DNA of 64,000 nt from Planctomycetota bacterium (GCA_002686265.1 NZBA01000054.1:34295-98294); one strand, 5' to 3'. Positions 17,805 through 27,044 are shown, counted from the first letter of the stretch. Program-made: numbers and translations. Notes: generated by a model from the sequence alone, not told the origin.

Positions 17805-20075
17805 TCAAGGCGTCTTGAAGAGCGGCCGCAGGAGCGCCTGCGCCGGCTTGCCGCAGGGAGTGAAGCCGCGGTCGAAGCGCCCGCCGGCGTGCAGTTCGCT
17901 TTGCCAGCACCAGACGAAGACGCCGGCCAGCGGTGCGCGGGAGGCGCGGGCGGCGGCGACGGCGCGCGCCAAGGCCTCCCACAAGAGCGCCTGTTCCGCG
18001 AGGTCGAGCTCGCCGGTTCCCAGCTCTGGCTCGACGGCCGCGTCGGCGGTCGCGCGAAAGCCGGCCTCGACGACCAGCGCCGCGCTGCCCTGCTCGAGGG
18101 CGAAGTCCCCCAGCTCGGAGAGGGAGCGCTTCAAGCGATTGCGAATGCGACCGGGCCGGCTGGAATCGCGCGCCAGGTCGAGGCTGGGGTAGAGGGTCAC
18201 GCCGACGAGGTCGAGCGCGTCCCAGAAAGGCACGCGCCGCGCCTCGGCGGGCCAACGCGCGGCGTAGGTCACCGCACCGTGGAAGTGCTCGCGCACCGAG
18301 CGAATCGCCGCACGCCAGCCGGCGGCCTTGACGGCCCACAGCTCCGCGCCTCCGCCGTCTCCATGAGCAGGCCAGAGCTCGGTGCCGACGCACAGAACAT
18401 CGCAGCCGATGCGTTCGGCGAGCAGGGCGTAGTGCACCAGGGCGCGCTCGAGGTGGACGAAGAACTCCTCCCAGTCATCGGTGGAGGTGCGCTTACGCCA
18501 AGCCGAGTACCCGGCGCTCTCGGAGAGCAACACGTGCGGCTGGAGCAGGACGCTGCGCGCCCCCGCGGCCCGGGCGCGGGCGACGGCCAGGGCCAGGGCC
18601 GCGTCGCCCTCGGCGCTCTGCAGGCCGTCGGGGTCGCGCCCGCCGGCGAAAGACGGAGGGGCGGCTCGCTGGTGGTAGAAGCTCGCGAAGGAGACGGCGT
18701 CCGCGCCGAGCTCCTCGGCGGACTCCAGACCGGCCGCGTAGCCCGGCGGGCAGAGCCCCCCTCCGGGGCGCCCGTCGGAGTCGAAGGCCACGCCCGCGGC
18801 GTAGCGGCGGCGAGGCGCGGGGCCGGGGCGGCGCACGGGGGGCGGGCCGTCCTCCAGGGACGCGAGCCAAGCTCGCCAGGCGTCGTCATCGAGGGCCGGA
18901 GCCTCGGCGCCCCACAGCTCCGCGATCCCCGGCGCGTTCGGCGCCGTGCGCAGGCAGCGGAAGAGCAGGCCGCGGGCGGGGCCGAGGAGGTGCTGGGAGT
19001 GGCGATCGACCGACGCGGGTGCGGCGATTTCCTCCACGGAGAGGGACGCGACGGCCCGCGCGCTGTGCTCGATGGGCGCGCCCCACCAGGAGCCGGCGGC
19101 GTCGATCGCCGCACCCTCGAGGGTCCAGGTACGGACAGGTTCGCCGAGGCGTGCGCGCAAGGCGGCGCGCGCCGCAGAGCGACCGCCGTCGTCGGGCAGG
19201 CCGGGCGCGAGGAGCACGAGCTCGCGCTGGATCAGACCGTCGGGAACGGACAAGCCGACGGCACCGGCGAGATCGCGTTGCAAGCGGACGCCGCCGACGA
19301 GGGTGGCAGCAAATGGGCGCACGGCGGGGCCGGCGCCGGTCCAGGCGTGGACGCGAGCGCGGACGGCGGCCACGGTGGCCGCGTACTCCATCGCGCGCTC
19401 GCGGCCCACGTCGGTGGTCGCGCTCAGGATCGTCTCCGCGTCGGAGGTCACCTGGCGCACGCGGCGCAGGGCGCGGGCGCGTTCGCGGTCGATGTCACGC
19501 AGGGTCTGGGAGCGTGGGGTGCCGTCGCGCTCGAGCTCCAGCTCGAGGCACGGCTGGCCGCGGCTCCAGACGCGGGCGGCGGGACGCGCCGTGGGGCGCA
19601 GGTCGCCGACGAGTCGTGCGAGCGCCTCGGGTGAGCCCGCGGCGAGTACGGTCAGGGGCAGTCCGGGACGCTCGGGGTCCTCGAAGCAAGCGGCCAGAGC
19701 GTCGCCCCCGAGGCCGAGCTCGAGGTCCAAGAAGACCAGGCCGCCTCCCGCGAGCGGGCGCGCGCCGAGGTGGGCGAGGAGTGCGGTCACGGAGGGATCG
19801 CCGAGCAGGCCTCCCACGACTCGCGGGCGATCGGTCCGGCCGCTCTCGGGCGGCGTGAGCACGGTCACCTCGAGGCCGCTGCGCGCCTCGAGGAGCAGGG
19901 CGGCGTCCCGTGCCCGAGCCGCGGCGGGGCCCCAAGGCAGGAGGACCTCGACCGATCCGCTCCAGGCGAAGGCGCGCCCGAGGTCGGCCGTGCTCCCGCG
20001 GCCGCCGCCGCCCCCGTCGCAGGCCGCGAGCAGGAGCAACGCCGCGGGGGCGAGCGAGCGGGTTCGGAACTCCAT
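17805..20075 (-). CDS. Lipoprotein with C-terminal glycoside hydrolase-like TIM barrel
   Basis: This 756-residue protein starts at ATG 20075 with a lipoprotein signal (SLAPAALLLLAAC), followed by a Gly-rich linker. The N-terminal half of about 400 residues is unassigned and contains some Rossmann-like hydrophobic strands. The C-terminal part (about 430-750) resembles GH113-type (beta/alpha)8 hydrolases: GVAFDSDGRPGGG, then ELGADAVSFASFY, then SVLLQPHVLL, DVLCVGTELWPAHG with a likely acid/base Glu, LVGVTLYPSL, and SAALVVEAGF with a likely nucleophile Glu. The Cys after the signal suggests lipid anchoring facing the periplasm. Substrate is unknown (beta-mannan or related glycans would fit the family). 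It is the first gene before recG on this strand and divergent from the gene at 20279. Confidence 0.65.
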   Translation of the reverse strand: MEFRTRSLAPAALLLLAACDGGGGGRGSTADLGRAFAWSGSVEVLLPWGPAAARARDAALLLEARSGLEVTVLTPPESGRTDRPRVVGGLLGDPSVTALLAHLGARPLAGGGLVFLDLELGLGGDALAACFEDPERPGLPLTVLAAGSPEALARLVGDLRPTARPAARVWSRGQPCLELELERDGTPRSQTLRDIDRERARALRRVRQVTSDAETILSATTDVGRERAMEYAATVAAVRARVHAWTGAGPAVRPFAATLVGGVRLQRDLAGAVGLSVPDGLIQRELVLLAPGLPDDGGRSAARAALRARLGEPVRTWTLEGAAIDAAGSWWGAPIEHSARAVASLSVEEIAAPASVDRHSQHLLGPARGLLFRCLRTAPNAPGIAELWGAEAPALDDDAWRAWLASLEDGPPPVRRPGPAPRRRYAAGVAFDSDGRPGGGLCPPGYAAGLESAEELGADAVSFASFYHQRAAPPSFAGGRDPDGLQSAEGDAALALAVARARAAGARSVLLQPHVLLSESAGYSAWRKRTSTDDWEEFFVHLERALVHYALLAERIGCDVLCVGTELWPAHGDGGGAELWAVKAAGWRAAIRSVREHFHGAVTYAARWPAEARRVPFWDALDLVGVTLYPSLDLARDSSRPGRIRNRLKRSLSELGDFALEQGSAALVVEAGFRATADAAVEPELGTGELDLAEQALLWEALARAVAAARASRAPLAGVFVWCWQSELHAGGRFDRGFTPCGKPAQALLRPLFKTP

Positions 20076-20278
20076 TGCCCGCGAGTCTACCCTCCCGAAG
20101 AGCGCACCTCGACCGGGCAGGTCGGGCGCTGGCATCCCCGCCGCGCGCCGGCGCGAGACGGGAGGGAGGGCCGAAAGCGGTTGAGCCGCCAACCGATTCC
20201 ACTAGCCTGCGTAGGGTCACGGGTGCGATGCGGCCCACGCACCGCGCCCGTGCGACCGCTCCCAGCCCCCCCGAGAGC

Positions 20279-21226
20279 ATGGAATCCAAAGACCACAAGC
20301 CCTCGCGTTCGACCTTCCTCGTCCTGCGCGTCGCCTCCCTGTGGGTCGCCGCCGGCGCGCTCTTCAAGCTCTTCGCCGGGACGCCCAACGACCTACCGCC
20401 GGTCGTAGGGGAGTTCTTCCTCGGCCGCGACCTGACGTTCCGCCTGGCGATCGCCATCGAGCTCTCGATCGTCCTGCTCGCGTGGCTGCGCCCGCGGGTG
20501 GGCTGGGTGATCCTCGTGGCGCTCTTCGGCGTGTTCGATCTCGTCCTGTGGTTGCTCGTGCGCATGCTGGTCGAGTCCGAGGGCGTCTCGATCCTGGAGG
20601 CGCTCTTCTCCGAGGAGGCCTCCTGCGGCTGCTTCGGCTCGAACGTCCACCTCGCACCGGGCTGGATGATGATCATCGACACGGTGCTCGTGGTGGCGGT
20701 CGTCGCCGGCCGACCGTGGCGGAGCTCGCTGCGGTCCGCGGGCCCGGCCTGGCTCCTGGTGGGTCTGGGCGGGCTGGTTTGGGTAGCGCCCTTCCTCCTG
20801 ATCCCCTCCGCCGGCCTGGAGCAGGGTCAGGAGCTAGAGACCAAGCGCTTCATCGACCTCGACCTGACGCACTGGGAGGGCGAGTTCCTCTACGACATCG
20901 AGGTCCTGCGCCAGGCGATCCCCGAGCTGGAGAGCCTGCCGCCAGACGCAACTTGGCTGTTCTACCGCCAGACCTGCAGCCACTGCTCCGCGCACCTCGC
21001 GGAGCTTGCCGCGAGCGACGACGGTTCGACCGCCTTCGTGCTCGTCCGCCTGGTGGAGGAGCACGACACGCCGGAGAACGACGAGTGCCTCCTCAAGCCT
21101 TCCGGCGGCCACGTGTTCGAGGTCACCTTCCCCTCGACCACCGAGTGGCTGCTCACGACACCCGCGGACCTGACCGTCGAGGGAGGGACGATCACCGCTG
21201 CTCGCGAAGGATTCGGGCGCGAGTAG
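20279..21226 (+). CDS. MauE/DoxX-like membrane protein with thioredoxin-like CxxC tail
   Basis: This 315-residue protein begins with about four hydrophobic helices (VASLWVAAGALFKLFAG, LAIAIELSIVLLAWL, VGWVILVALFGVFDLVLWLL, WMMIIDTVLVVAVVAG), a pattern typical of MauE/DoxX-family proteins, with a CGCFG loop between them. A fifth hydrophobic segment is followed by an extracytoplasmic domain with TCSHCSAHL, a thioredoxin-like CxxC redox motif. The combination suggests a disulfide or electron-transfer role at the membrane, like MauE or VKOR-linked oxidoreductases (inference). The start was set at ATG 20279 because the frame upstream shadows the divergent lipoprotein gene. It ends 6 bp before the convergent methyltransferase gene. 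Confidence 0.65.
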   Translation: MESKDHKPSRSTFLVLRVASLWVAAGALFKLFAGTPNDLPPVVGEFFLGRDLTFRLAIAIELSIVLLAWLRPRVGWVILVALFGVFDLVLWLLVRMLVESEGVSILEALFSEEASCGCFGSNVHLAPGWMMIIDTVLVVAVVAGRPWRSSLRSAGPAWLLVGLGGLVWVAPFLLIPSAGLEQGQELETKRFIDLDLTHWEGEFLYDIEVLRQAIPELESLPPDATWLFYRQTCSHCSAHLAELAASDDGSTAFVLVRLVEEHDTPENDECLLKPSGGHVFEVTFPSTTEWLLTTPADLTVEGGTITAAREGFGRE

Positions 21227-21232
21227 CCCGGC

Positions 21233-22186
21233 CTACTTCTCGGCGACCAGGTATCCGATCCAGGACTCACAGTTCTCGCCGCGCTCGTCGGGCTCGAACT
21301 CGCCATTGCCCTCCTCGGGATGGTCGGGGTCCTCACCCTCGAAGTAGGGCGTGACCCGGCTGTAGCCGGCCTCGCGCAAGAGGTCCTTCAGCTCGGGCAA
21401 GTTCCAAAAGCGCCACTCGTACGCAAAGGCGCGCTTCATCTTGCTCCCGTCGGAGAAGTGGAAGTGGATGAAGCAGCGGAATTCACCGCTCCCGGGGTAG
21501 TAGCAGTCCTGGTCCCAGATGTAGGTGAAGCCCTCCTCGATCTTGCGCTCCTCGGTCATCTCCGCGTTGGCCTCGGTGCCGCCGTAGAGGTCGATGACGA
21601 AGATCCCCTCGTCGGCCAAGCCCGCGCGGGCGCCGCGGAAGTAATCGAGCAGCTCCGCGCGCTGCTGGAAGATCCAGTAGGAGAAGTTCTGGGCGATGCG
21701 CACGTCCGCGAGATGCTCGCCCGCCTCGCGCGCGTCGGCGAGGAAGAGCTCGATGCGCTCGGCGGCGTCGCCGATCTTGGAGTGGTTGTGCTCGCGCCCC
21801 CAGTCGATCGGCTCGGGGTCGAGGTCGTAGCCCTCGGCGGTGTACTGGGCGTCGAGCTTCACCCACTCGCAGCAGAGCAGGCTCGTTCCGCAAAAGTCCT
21901 CGCGCAGGTGGCGCGGGGAGCGCCCGCGAAGCGTCCGGTAGGTGTTGTCGAGGAACTTCACATCGAGGTCCGCCGATTGCACGGCGAGCTGATAGAGCTC
22001 GTACTTGTCCGCGGTCGCGGCGGTGAAGCGCGGCGGTGGCGGGGGGCTCTTCCCCTGCGCACCCTTGCGCTTCTTGCGCGTGTTGGCATTGCGGGCCTGG
22101 AGGGCTGCACGCTTGGCGGCCTTGCGCTCCCCCTTCGAGGTCGCCTTGCCGGCAGGCTCGGTGATCGCCGTGCTGTCCTTGTTCAC
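21233..22186 (-). CDS. Class I SAM-dependent methyltransferase with Lys/Arg-rich N-terminal extension
   Basis: This 317-residue protein starts at a GTG (22186) with AGGAGA just upstream. The first 50 residues are highly basic (KGERKAAKRAALQARNAN, then TRKKRKGAQGK) and probably disordered. The methyltransferase fold follows: LREDFCGTSLLCCEWVKLD (glycine-poor motif I variant), YTAEGYDLDPEPIDWG (motif II acid), RIELFLADARE, and GIFVIDLYGG, with a C-terminal WRFWNLPELKDLLREAGYSR typical of the family. The substrate is unknown. The basic tail could bind nucleic acid or ribosomes (speculative). It is convergent with the MauE-like gene and lies downstream of the M28 peptidase gene on the same strand. 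Confidence 0.8.
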   Translation of the reverse strand: MNKDSTAITEPAGKATSKGERKAAKRAALQARNANTRKKRKGAQGKSPPPPPRFTAATADKYELYQLAVQSADLDVKFLDNTYRTLRGRSPRHLREDFCGTSLLCCEWVKLDAQYTAEGYDLDPEPIDWGREHNHSKIGDAAERIELFLADAREAGEHLADVRIAQNFSYWIFQQRAELLDYFRGARAGLADEGIFVIDLYGGTEANAEMTEERKIEEGFTYIWDQDCYYPGSGEFRCFIHFHFSDGSKMKRAFAYEWRFWNLPELKDLLREAGYSRVTPYFEGEDPDHPEEGNGEFEPDERGENCESWIGYLVAEK

Positions 22187-22274
22187 TGGGTCTCCTTCTC
22201 GGTCTCCGTCGGGTGATCAGGCATGGTACGCGCAATCCCAGGCACCGGCGAGGGGAAGCGGAGCGCGCGGTGCG

Positions 22275-23693
22275 TCAGCGCCGGGCGGGGTTCATCCCCT
22301 CGTTCCACTCCGGGGCGACCTTGCCGTCCGCGAGGAGCCGGGATGCGCCGTAGGCGGCGCGCACGCAAGCCTCCATGTGGGCGTAGTCCAGCAGGTCGGC
22401 TTCGTCGGTCACCTGGTGATAGTCGGCGTGCAGGTTGTAGGTCGAGAGGGTCTGCGCCACGATCCCGCGCAGGGCGAAGGCGAAGTTGTCCGAGCGTTGG
22501 AAGAAATTCTGCTCGGGGCGCGCATCGGGTCCGATGGGGATCCCGGCGGCCGTGAAGGCCTCGTAGAGGTTCGTGCGCTCGTGCCCGGTCAGCCACATGC
22601 GTCCGGCCCCGCCGGCCTCCGGATCGGGCCGGCCGATCATCTCGAAGTTCAGATTGCAGAGGGTCCGCTCGAGGGGGACGGGCGGATGATCGAGGTAGTG
22701 ATGCGTGCCGAGCAGGCCCTTCTCCTCGCCGGTGGCGAGCAGGAACAGCAGGGTGTGGGCCGGCCGCGGGCCGCGGGCGAAGGCGCGCGCGAGCTCCACC
22801 ACGCAGGCGGTCCCCGAGGCATCGTCGTCGGCGCCATTGCGGATCACATCGCGCTCCACGCCCTCGGGAGGAGCCTCCCCCGAACCGATGTGATCGTAGT
22901 GAGCCGAGAAGACGATCACGTCGGGCCCCTTGCCGGCGACTCGCCCGATGACGTTGTAGGTCTCGACTGGATCGAGGCGCACGTTGGGGTGCAGTGTCAG
23001 GCTCGCGATGCGGCCGGACTCGAAGCGGGCTCGCAGATCCCCGTTCACACGCACCCGCGGAGGCGCGCTCCCCTCGGACGGGGGCGCGAGGCGCAGGCGG
23101 CCGACGCCGGGGCGAAAGCGGCTGCGACCCGGGCGGGACGAGCCGGGAAAGACGAGCGCCCCGAAGCCGACACCCGACTCACAGCCCGCGGCCTCGAGCA
23201 GATCCAGCCCGCGCGCGTAGCGGCTCGCGACGTAGAGGGCCGCCTGCGGGTCGGGTTCGGCGGGCACATCGGCCTCGGTGCGCACGACGACGACATGCAG
23301 GCTCTCGGTCGCGCCGACACCTCCGCCGAGCAGAGTGAAGTCGGCACCGTATTCGACGACTTCCTCGACGCCGTCCGGATCCACCAGAGTCATCGCCGGC
23401 GGCGTCTCGCGCACCTCGCGCACGAGGGGCACGGCTTGCAGGAAGCCGTCGCCGTCCCCGGCGGGTTCGACTCCCCCGCTGCGCAGACACTCCGCGAGGT
23501 AGCGCGCGGCGCGGTTCAGCTCCTTCGATCCGGTGTCGCGGCCGCGTAGCTCGTCCGAGGCGAGAAAACGCACGTGCGCCTCGATGTCCCCACCCGCGAT
23601 CTCGGAGCCGGTTGCCGGCGGCGGGTCCTGGACGGACGCGTGCCCGGGCCAGGAGGACAGGACGAGCAGGAAGGGAACGGGGAGTGAGGGCAT
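22275..23693 (-). CDS. Exported M28-family metallopeptidase
   Basis: This 472-residue protein has a signal peptide (MPSLPVPFLLVLSSWPGHAS) and a PA-like inserted region (about 100-220). The M28 zinc peptidase core carries the metal and catalytic motifs VIVFSAHYDHIG, NGADDDASGTACVVELA and FLLATGEEKGLLGTHH, plus later NLNFEMIGRPD and NLHADYHQVTDEAD. These supply the two-zinc ligands (His, Asp, Glu, Asp, His) of aminopeptidases in this family. The start at ATG 23693 puts the signal peptide first; ten residues upstream in frame lack one. It probably degrades peptides in the periplasm or outside the cell. It is preceded by the small orphan gene at 23770-24072. Confidence 0.92.
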   Translation of the reverse strand: MPSLPVPFLLVLSSWPGHASVQDPPPATGSEIAGGDIEAHVRFLASDELRGRDTGSKELNRAARYLAECLRSGGVEPAGDGDGFLQAVPLVREVRETPPAMTLVDPDGVEEVVEYGADFTLLGGGVGATESLHVVVVRTEADVPAEPDPQAALYVASRYARGLDLLEAAGCESGVGFGALVFPGSSRPGRSRFRPGVGRLRLAPPSEGSAPPRVRVNGDLRARFESGRIASLTLHPNVRLDPVETYNVIGRVAGKGPDVIVFSAHYDHIGSGEAPPEGVERDVIRNGADDDASGTACVVELARAFARGPRPAHTLLFLLATGEEKGLLGTHHYLDHPPVPLERTLCNLNFEMIGRPDPEAGGAGRMWLTGHERTNLYEAFTAAGIPIGPDARPEQNFFQRSDNFAFALRGIVAQTLSTYNLHADYHQVTDEADLLDYAHMEACVRAAYGASRLLADGKVAPEWNEGMNPARR

Positions 23694-23769
23694 CGTTGGA
23701 TGGGCAGCGGTGGGGCGCCTCACGCGTGCGGTCTGGAGCCCCCCAGTAGGCCCTCTTCTCGACGGGCAG

Positions 23770-24072
23770 CTAGGCGACGAACTCCCGAATGGCGCGAAAC
23801 AGCTCCTCGTTGTGGCGCGGGTCGGAGACGAAGATGCGCACCATCCCGGCGACGTCTCGATTGACCTTCATCGAGCCCGGGCCGAGGCGGCGGTTGACCT
23901 TGCGCGCGAGCGTGGTCGGTTCGGTGACCTCCAGCATGATCCAGGTCCCCACCGAGGGCAAGGTGCGCACGCCTTGGATCCCGGCCAGGCGAGAGGTCAG
24001 CCGATCCTTCTCCTCGGCGCTGACGCCTTGGTTCGGTGCGGTTGCCTTCGAAGCGCTTCCCCTCTGCTCCAT
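23770..24072 (-). CDS. Small protein resembling the C-terminal domain of a PLP aminotransferase
   Basis: This 100-residue protein with ATG at 24072 is preceded by a purine-rich GGGGGGA stretch 4-5 bases upstream. From about residue 25 it resembles the C-terminal small domain of HisC-type fold-I aminotransferases: RLAGIQGVRTLPSVGTWIML, then TTLARKVNRRLG, MVRIFVSDPRHNEELFRAIR. The PLP-binding large domain, with its Lys, is absent, and the 230 bp upstream hold no remnant of it in any frame, so this is either a standalone domain or an old truncation that kept a start and ribosome site. It lies divergently from homoserine kinase. Function unknown; the similarity is modest and was judged by eye. 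Confidence 0.5.
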   Translation of the reverse strand: MEQRGSASKATAPNQGVSAEEKDRLTSRLAGIQGVRTLPSVGTWIMLEVTEPTTLARKVNRRLGPGSMKVNRDVAGMVRIFVSDPRHNEELFRAIREFVA

Positions 24073-24301
24073 TCTGTCCCCCCTCTGCTCGTTGACCGCG
24101 CCACGGGCTCGCTCGTGCTCGTCTGGTAATCACCCGGGGCCGGCCGATACGGCGGATCAACCATCCAACCCCGTCTGCGGGCCCACCCTATATGGTGTTT
24201 CGAGGCGATCCAAGCCCAACCTAGTGTGTTTCTTTGCAAGTTCGCAACTGAGGATTGCTGCTCTCGACTCGACCGCCGCGGGGCGTGATGATGGGCGAGC
24301 G

Positions 24302-25231
24302 ATGCTCGACGACCCTCTCTGCGCCGCACCGCGTCTGCGAGTGCGCGTCCCCTGTTCGACCTCCAATCTCGGTCCTGGTTTCGACCTCTTGGGCCTCTCC
24401 CTCTCTCTCGAGCTGGAAGTCGAGCTCCGCGTGCGCTCCGGGAGTTCCACCCACGCGTTCGAGGAGCTCGGCGGATTCGCGGCCGACTGGGAGCGCGAGA
24501 ACAACCGCCTGCCGGAGGCCTTCGACCATGTCTTCGGGGAGCTCGGCCTCCGCGCGCCCGCCTGTAGCTTCCGCGTGCGTTCGCAGATCCCCACCGCACG
24601 CGGCCTCGGCAGCACCGGCGCCGCTACTGCTGCGGGACTGCTGCTTGCGGCGGCGCTCGCACCGCGAGCGCCGTCAGAGGGGGAGCTTCTCCGCTGGGGC
24701 CTCGCGCTCGAGGGCCACCCCGACAACGCGACCGCCTCCCTCCTCGGCGGGTGCACCCTGGCAGTGCCCCACGCCGACGGGCTCGAAGTCGTGCGGGCGC
24801 ACGTGCACCCCGACCTGGTTTTCCCCGTCGCCTGGCCCGCCATGCGCGTCTCGACCGAGCACGCGCGCAAGGTACTGCCGGCGGAGCTCCCGTTCGCCGA
24901 TGCCGTCGAGAACCCCCGACGTCTGGTCTGCCTGCTCGAGGGCCTGCGCCGCGCGGAGCCCGAGTTGTGCCGCCTGGGCGTGGAGGACCGACTCCACGTG
25001 CCCTATCGCCTGCCACTCATCCCCGGCGCGGCCGGCGCCCTGGATGCGGCCCGCCGCGCGGGTGCCTTCGCCGCCACCGTCAGCGGCAGCGGCTCGGCCC
25101 TGATCGCGATCAGCAACCGCACACGAGGGCTGGCGGTGGCGGCGGCCCTGGCCGGCGGGCTGGAAGGCGACACGGTCGAGCGGCGCGTCCTCGAACCCGT
25201 GCGAACCCCACCGCGCGTCGAGCGCGTCTGA
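24302..25231 (+). CDS. thrB: Homoserine kinase
   Basis: This 309-residue GHMP-superfamily kinase has VRVPCSTSNLGPGFDLLG at the N terminus (homoserine kinase signature), the phosphate-binding loop PTARGLGSTGAATAAGL, LEGHPDNATASLLGG, and the C-terminal glycine-rich AATVSGSGSALIAIS. It would phosphorylate homoserine to O-phosphohomoserine for threonine synthesis. Length matches the family (about 300). The start ATG at 24302 begins just before the conserved region; the longer upstream frame runs through the divergent promoter region and shadows the gene at 23770-24072. No thrA or thrC lies nearby, so the threonine pathway is not clustered here. It is convergent with the Enzyme I-like gene, 10 bp away. 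Confidence 0.93.
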   Translation: MLDDPLCAAPRLRVRVPCSTSNLGPGFDLLGLSLSLELEVELRVRSGSSTHAFEELGGFAADWERENNRLPEAFDHVFGELGLRAPACSFRVRSQIPTARGLGSTGAATAAGLLLAAALAPRAPSEGELLRWGLALEGHPDNATASLLGGCTLAVPHADGLEVVRAHVHPDLVFPVAWPAMRVSTEHARKVLPAELPFADAVENPRRLVCLLEGLRRAEPELCRLGVEDRLHVPYRLPLIPGAAGALDAARRAGAFAATVSGSGSALIAISNRTRGLAVAAALAGGLEGDTVERRVLEPVRTPPRVERV

Positions 25232-25241
25232 AACGCTCCCC

Positions 25242-27044
25242 TCAGGGCCGCAAGAGCGCGAGCACCTCGGCCTGACCGGCGGCTTCCATCGCGCGCCGCG
25301 CCAGGTCGCGCGCACTGTCGGCGTCAAGGGCACGCAGGCGCTCGGAGACGTCGGAGAGGCCGCCGGGAGCGACGCAGAATTCCCGCAAACCCAGGCCGAC
25401 GAGGAGCGGCAGGTGGAACGGCGAGACGGCCCCCACACCGAACACCGAGAGCGGACGACTCTCGCGGGCGCACGCGCGCACGACCTGCCGCAAGAGGCGT
25501 AGCATGGCCGGGTGGGCGACCTCGAAGTAGTGGTCGAGTTCGTGCCCGTGTCGGTCCGCCGCCATCACGAACTGCGAGAGTGCGTCGAAGCTGACCATCA
25601 GGAAGTCACCGGCAGCCGCCAGCTCGCGGGCCGCGAGAGCGGCGATCGGGACCTCGATCACCGCGCCGAGCTCGATCTGGGAGGCGAACAGCGCACCGGA
25701 CCGGCGCAGGCGAACGCTCTCCTCGGTCAGCAGATCGCTCACACGCCGCAGCTCGGCCCGGTCGGTCACGAAGGGCACGGCGATGCGGATCTTGCCGCCG
25801 TCGCCGGCGACCCGCAGACAGGCCGCGAGCTGGGCGCGCAGCACGTCCTCCCGCGCGAGCAAGGCTCGCACGCCCGCCAACCCCAGGGCCGGATTGGCCT
25901 CGCGGTGCTCGTGGAGGTACCCGAGCCCGAGCCCCGAATCGGCGTGCAACAGGCGAAAGGTCACGGGTCCGCCGCGTGCTTCCTCGATCACGGCGCGATA
26001 GTGGGCGATCAAGCTGTCCATCGAGGGCGGCTCGCTGCCAACGAAGTGCATCAGCTCGGTCCGGTAGAGCCCCACGGCCTCGACGCCCAGGGCGAGGGCG
26101 CTCGACACCTCCGGCAGGTTCCCGCAGCTGGCGCTCAGGCGCACCGACGCGCCGTCGGCGGTCCGCAGCTCGTCCCCCGCCCACTCACCGATGACCGTCC
26201 CCGCTTGGGCAGCTCGAGCGAGCGGATCCTGGTACTGAGCCAGCAGGGCCTCGCTCGGCGCCAGGTGCAGAACTCCCTCGCTCGCGTCGAGCAGCACCCG
26301 CTCTCCGTCGCTGGCGCGGTTGAGCAGGCCCTCGACGCCGGTGATGGTGGGGATGCCCATCGAGCGGGCCAGGATCGCGGCGTGGCTCGTGACGCCGCCC
26401 GTTTCGGTGGCGATCCCGAGCACTTGATCGTTGTCGAGGTTGAACATGTCGACGATCGACAGCTCGCGAGCCACGAGGACGTAGTCCCGCGGGTGCGGGA
26501 CGGGCCGCGGCGTCCCCTCCTCCGTCTGCTCGAGGTTGCGCAGGACCCGGATCCCGACGTCCCGCAGGTCCACGGCCCGCTCCCGCAGCATCTGATTCTC
26601 CACCAGCCGGAAGATGCGGTCGAAGTCCGAGACGACCTTCGCGATCGCCGCCTCGAGGCTCATCTGCTCGTTGAGAATCAGATTCTCGACGTCGGACTGG
26701 AAGACCGTGTCCTTGAGATAGGCGAGATGCGTGTCGAGGATGCGCACGTGGTCGGAGGACACCTTCCCCACCAGATGTGCCTTCAGGTCGCCGAGCTGAG
26801 TGCGTGACTCCCTCAGGGCGCTGTGGAAGCGATTGAGCTCGCGCTCCACGCCGTCGAGGGGCACGCGCTGCGCCGCGCCGCGCTGCAGGTCCTCGTCCTT
26901 GCGGTAGATCACACCCACGGCCAGACCGGGCACGATCGCCGCACCCTTCAGGAGCGGGCCTTCGCCGTGCTCGGGCCCGTGCACGGGCCCGAGCACGGGC
27001 ACCGAGGAGGCGGCTGGCGGCGGAGCTTCCGGTTCCCTGCTCAT
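25242..27044 (-). CDS. PTS Enzyme I-like protein lacking the catalytic cysteine
   Basis: This 600-residue protein has the Enzyme I plan: N-terminal helical/phosphohistidine region with TGGVTSHAAILARSMGIPT (phospho-His equivalent His221), then a PEP-binding TIM-barrel domain. Conserved barrel residues remain: R328 in GLYRTEL, R364, NPALG with R393, E464 in VIEVP and D487. However, the loop equivalent to MCGE (Cys502 of E. coli, the acid that protonates the enolate) reads SVFGVGAV with Phe535 in the Cys position. GGDK is replaced by SGLG, and the Asn of the ND pair by Phe. No ptsH or EII gene is nearby. It may be a catalytically impaired paralogue, perhaps regulatory. ATG 27044 was chosen; an in-frame GTG at 27071 is an alternative. 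Confidence 0.85.
   Translation of the reverse strand: MSREPEAPPPAASSVPVLGPVHGPEHGEGPLLKGAAIVPGLAVGVIYRKDEDLQRGAAQRVPLDGVERELNRFHSALRESRTQLGDLKAHLVGKVSSDHVRILDTHLAYLKDTVFQSDVENLILNEQMSLEAAIAKVVSDFDRIFRLVENQMLRERAVDLRDVGIRVLRNLEQTEEGTPRPVPHPRDYVLVARELSIVDMFNLDNDQVLGIATETGGVTSHAAILARSMGIPTITGVEGLLNRASDGERVLLDASEGVLHLAPSEALLAQYQDPLARAAQAGTVIGEWAGDELRTADGASVRLSASCGNLPEVSSALALGVEAVGLYRTELMHFVGSEPPSMDSLIAHYRAVIEEARGGPVTFRLLHADSGLGLGYLHEHREANPALGLAGVRALLAREDVLRAQLAACLRVAGDGGKIRIAVPFVTDRAELRRVSDLLTEESVRLRRSGALFASQIELGAVIEVPIAALAARELAAAGDFLMVSFDALSQFVMAADRHGHELDHYFEVAHPAMLRLLRQVVRACARESRPLSVFGVGAVSPFHLPLLVGLGLREFCVAPGGLSDVSERLRALDADSARDLARRAMEAAGQAEVLALLRP

Noticed and set aside
24190..24250. Possible regulatory palindromes around CACCCTATATGGTG and TTGCAAGTTCGCAA upstream of thrB
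   Set aside because: Arms are only four bases long; expected by chance, and no promoter could be aligned with them.
24600..24650. Homoserine kinase phosphate loop reads GLGSTGA rather than GLGSSAA
   Set aside because: A small change within a flexible GHMP motif; all other homoserine kinase signatures are present.
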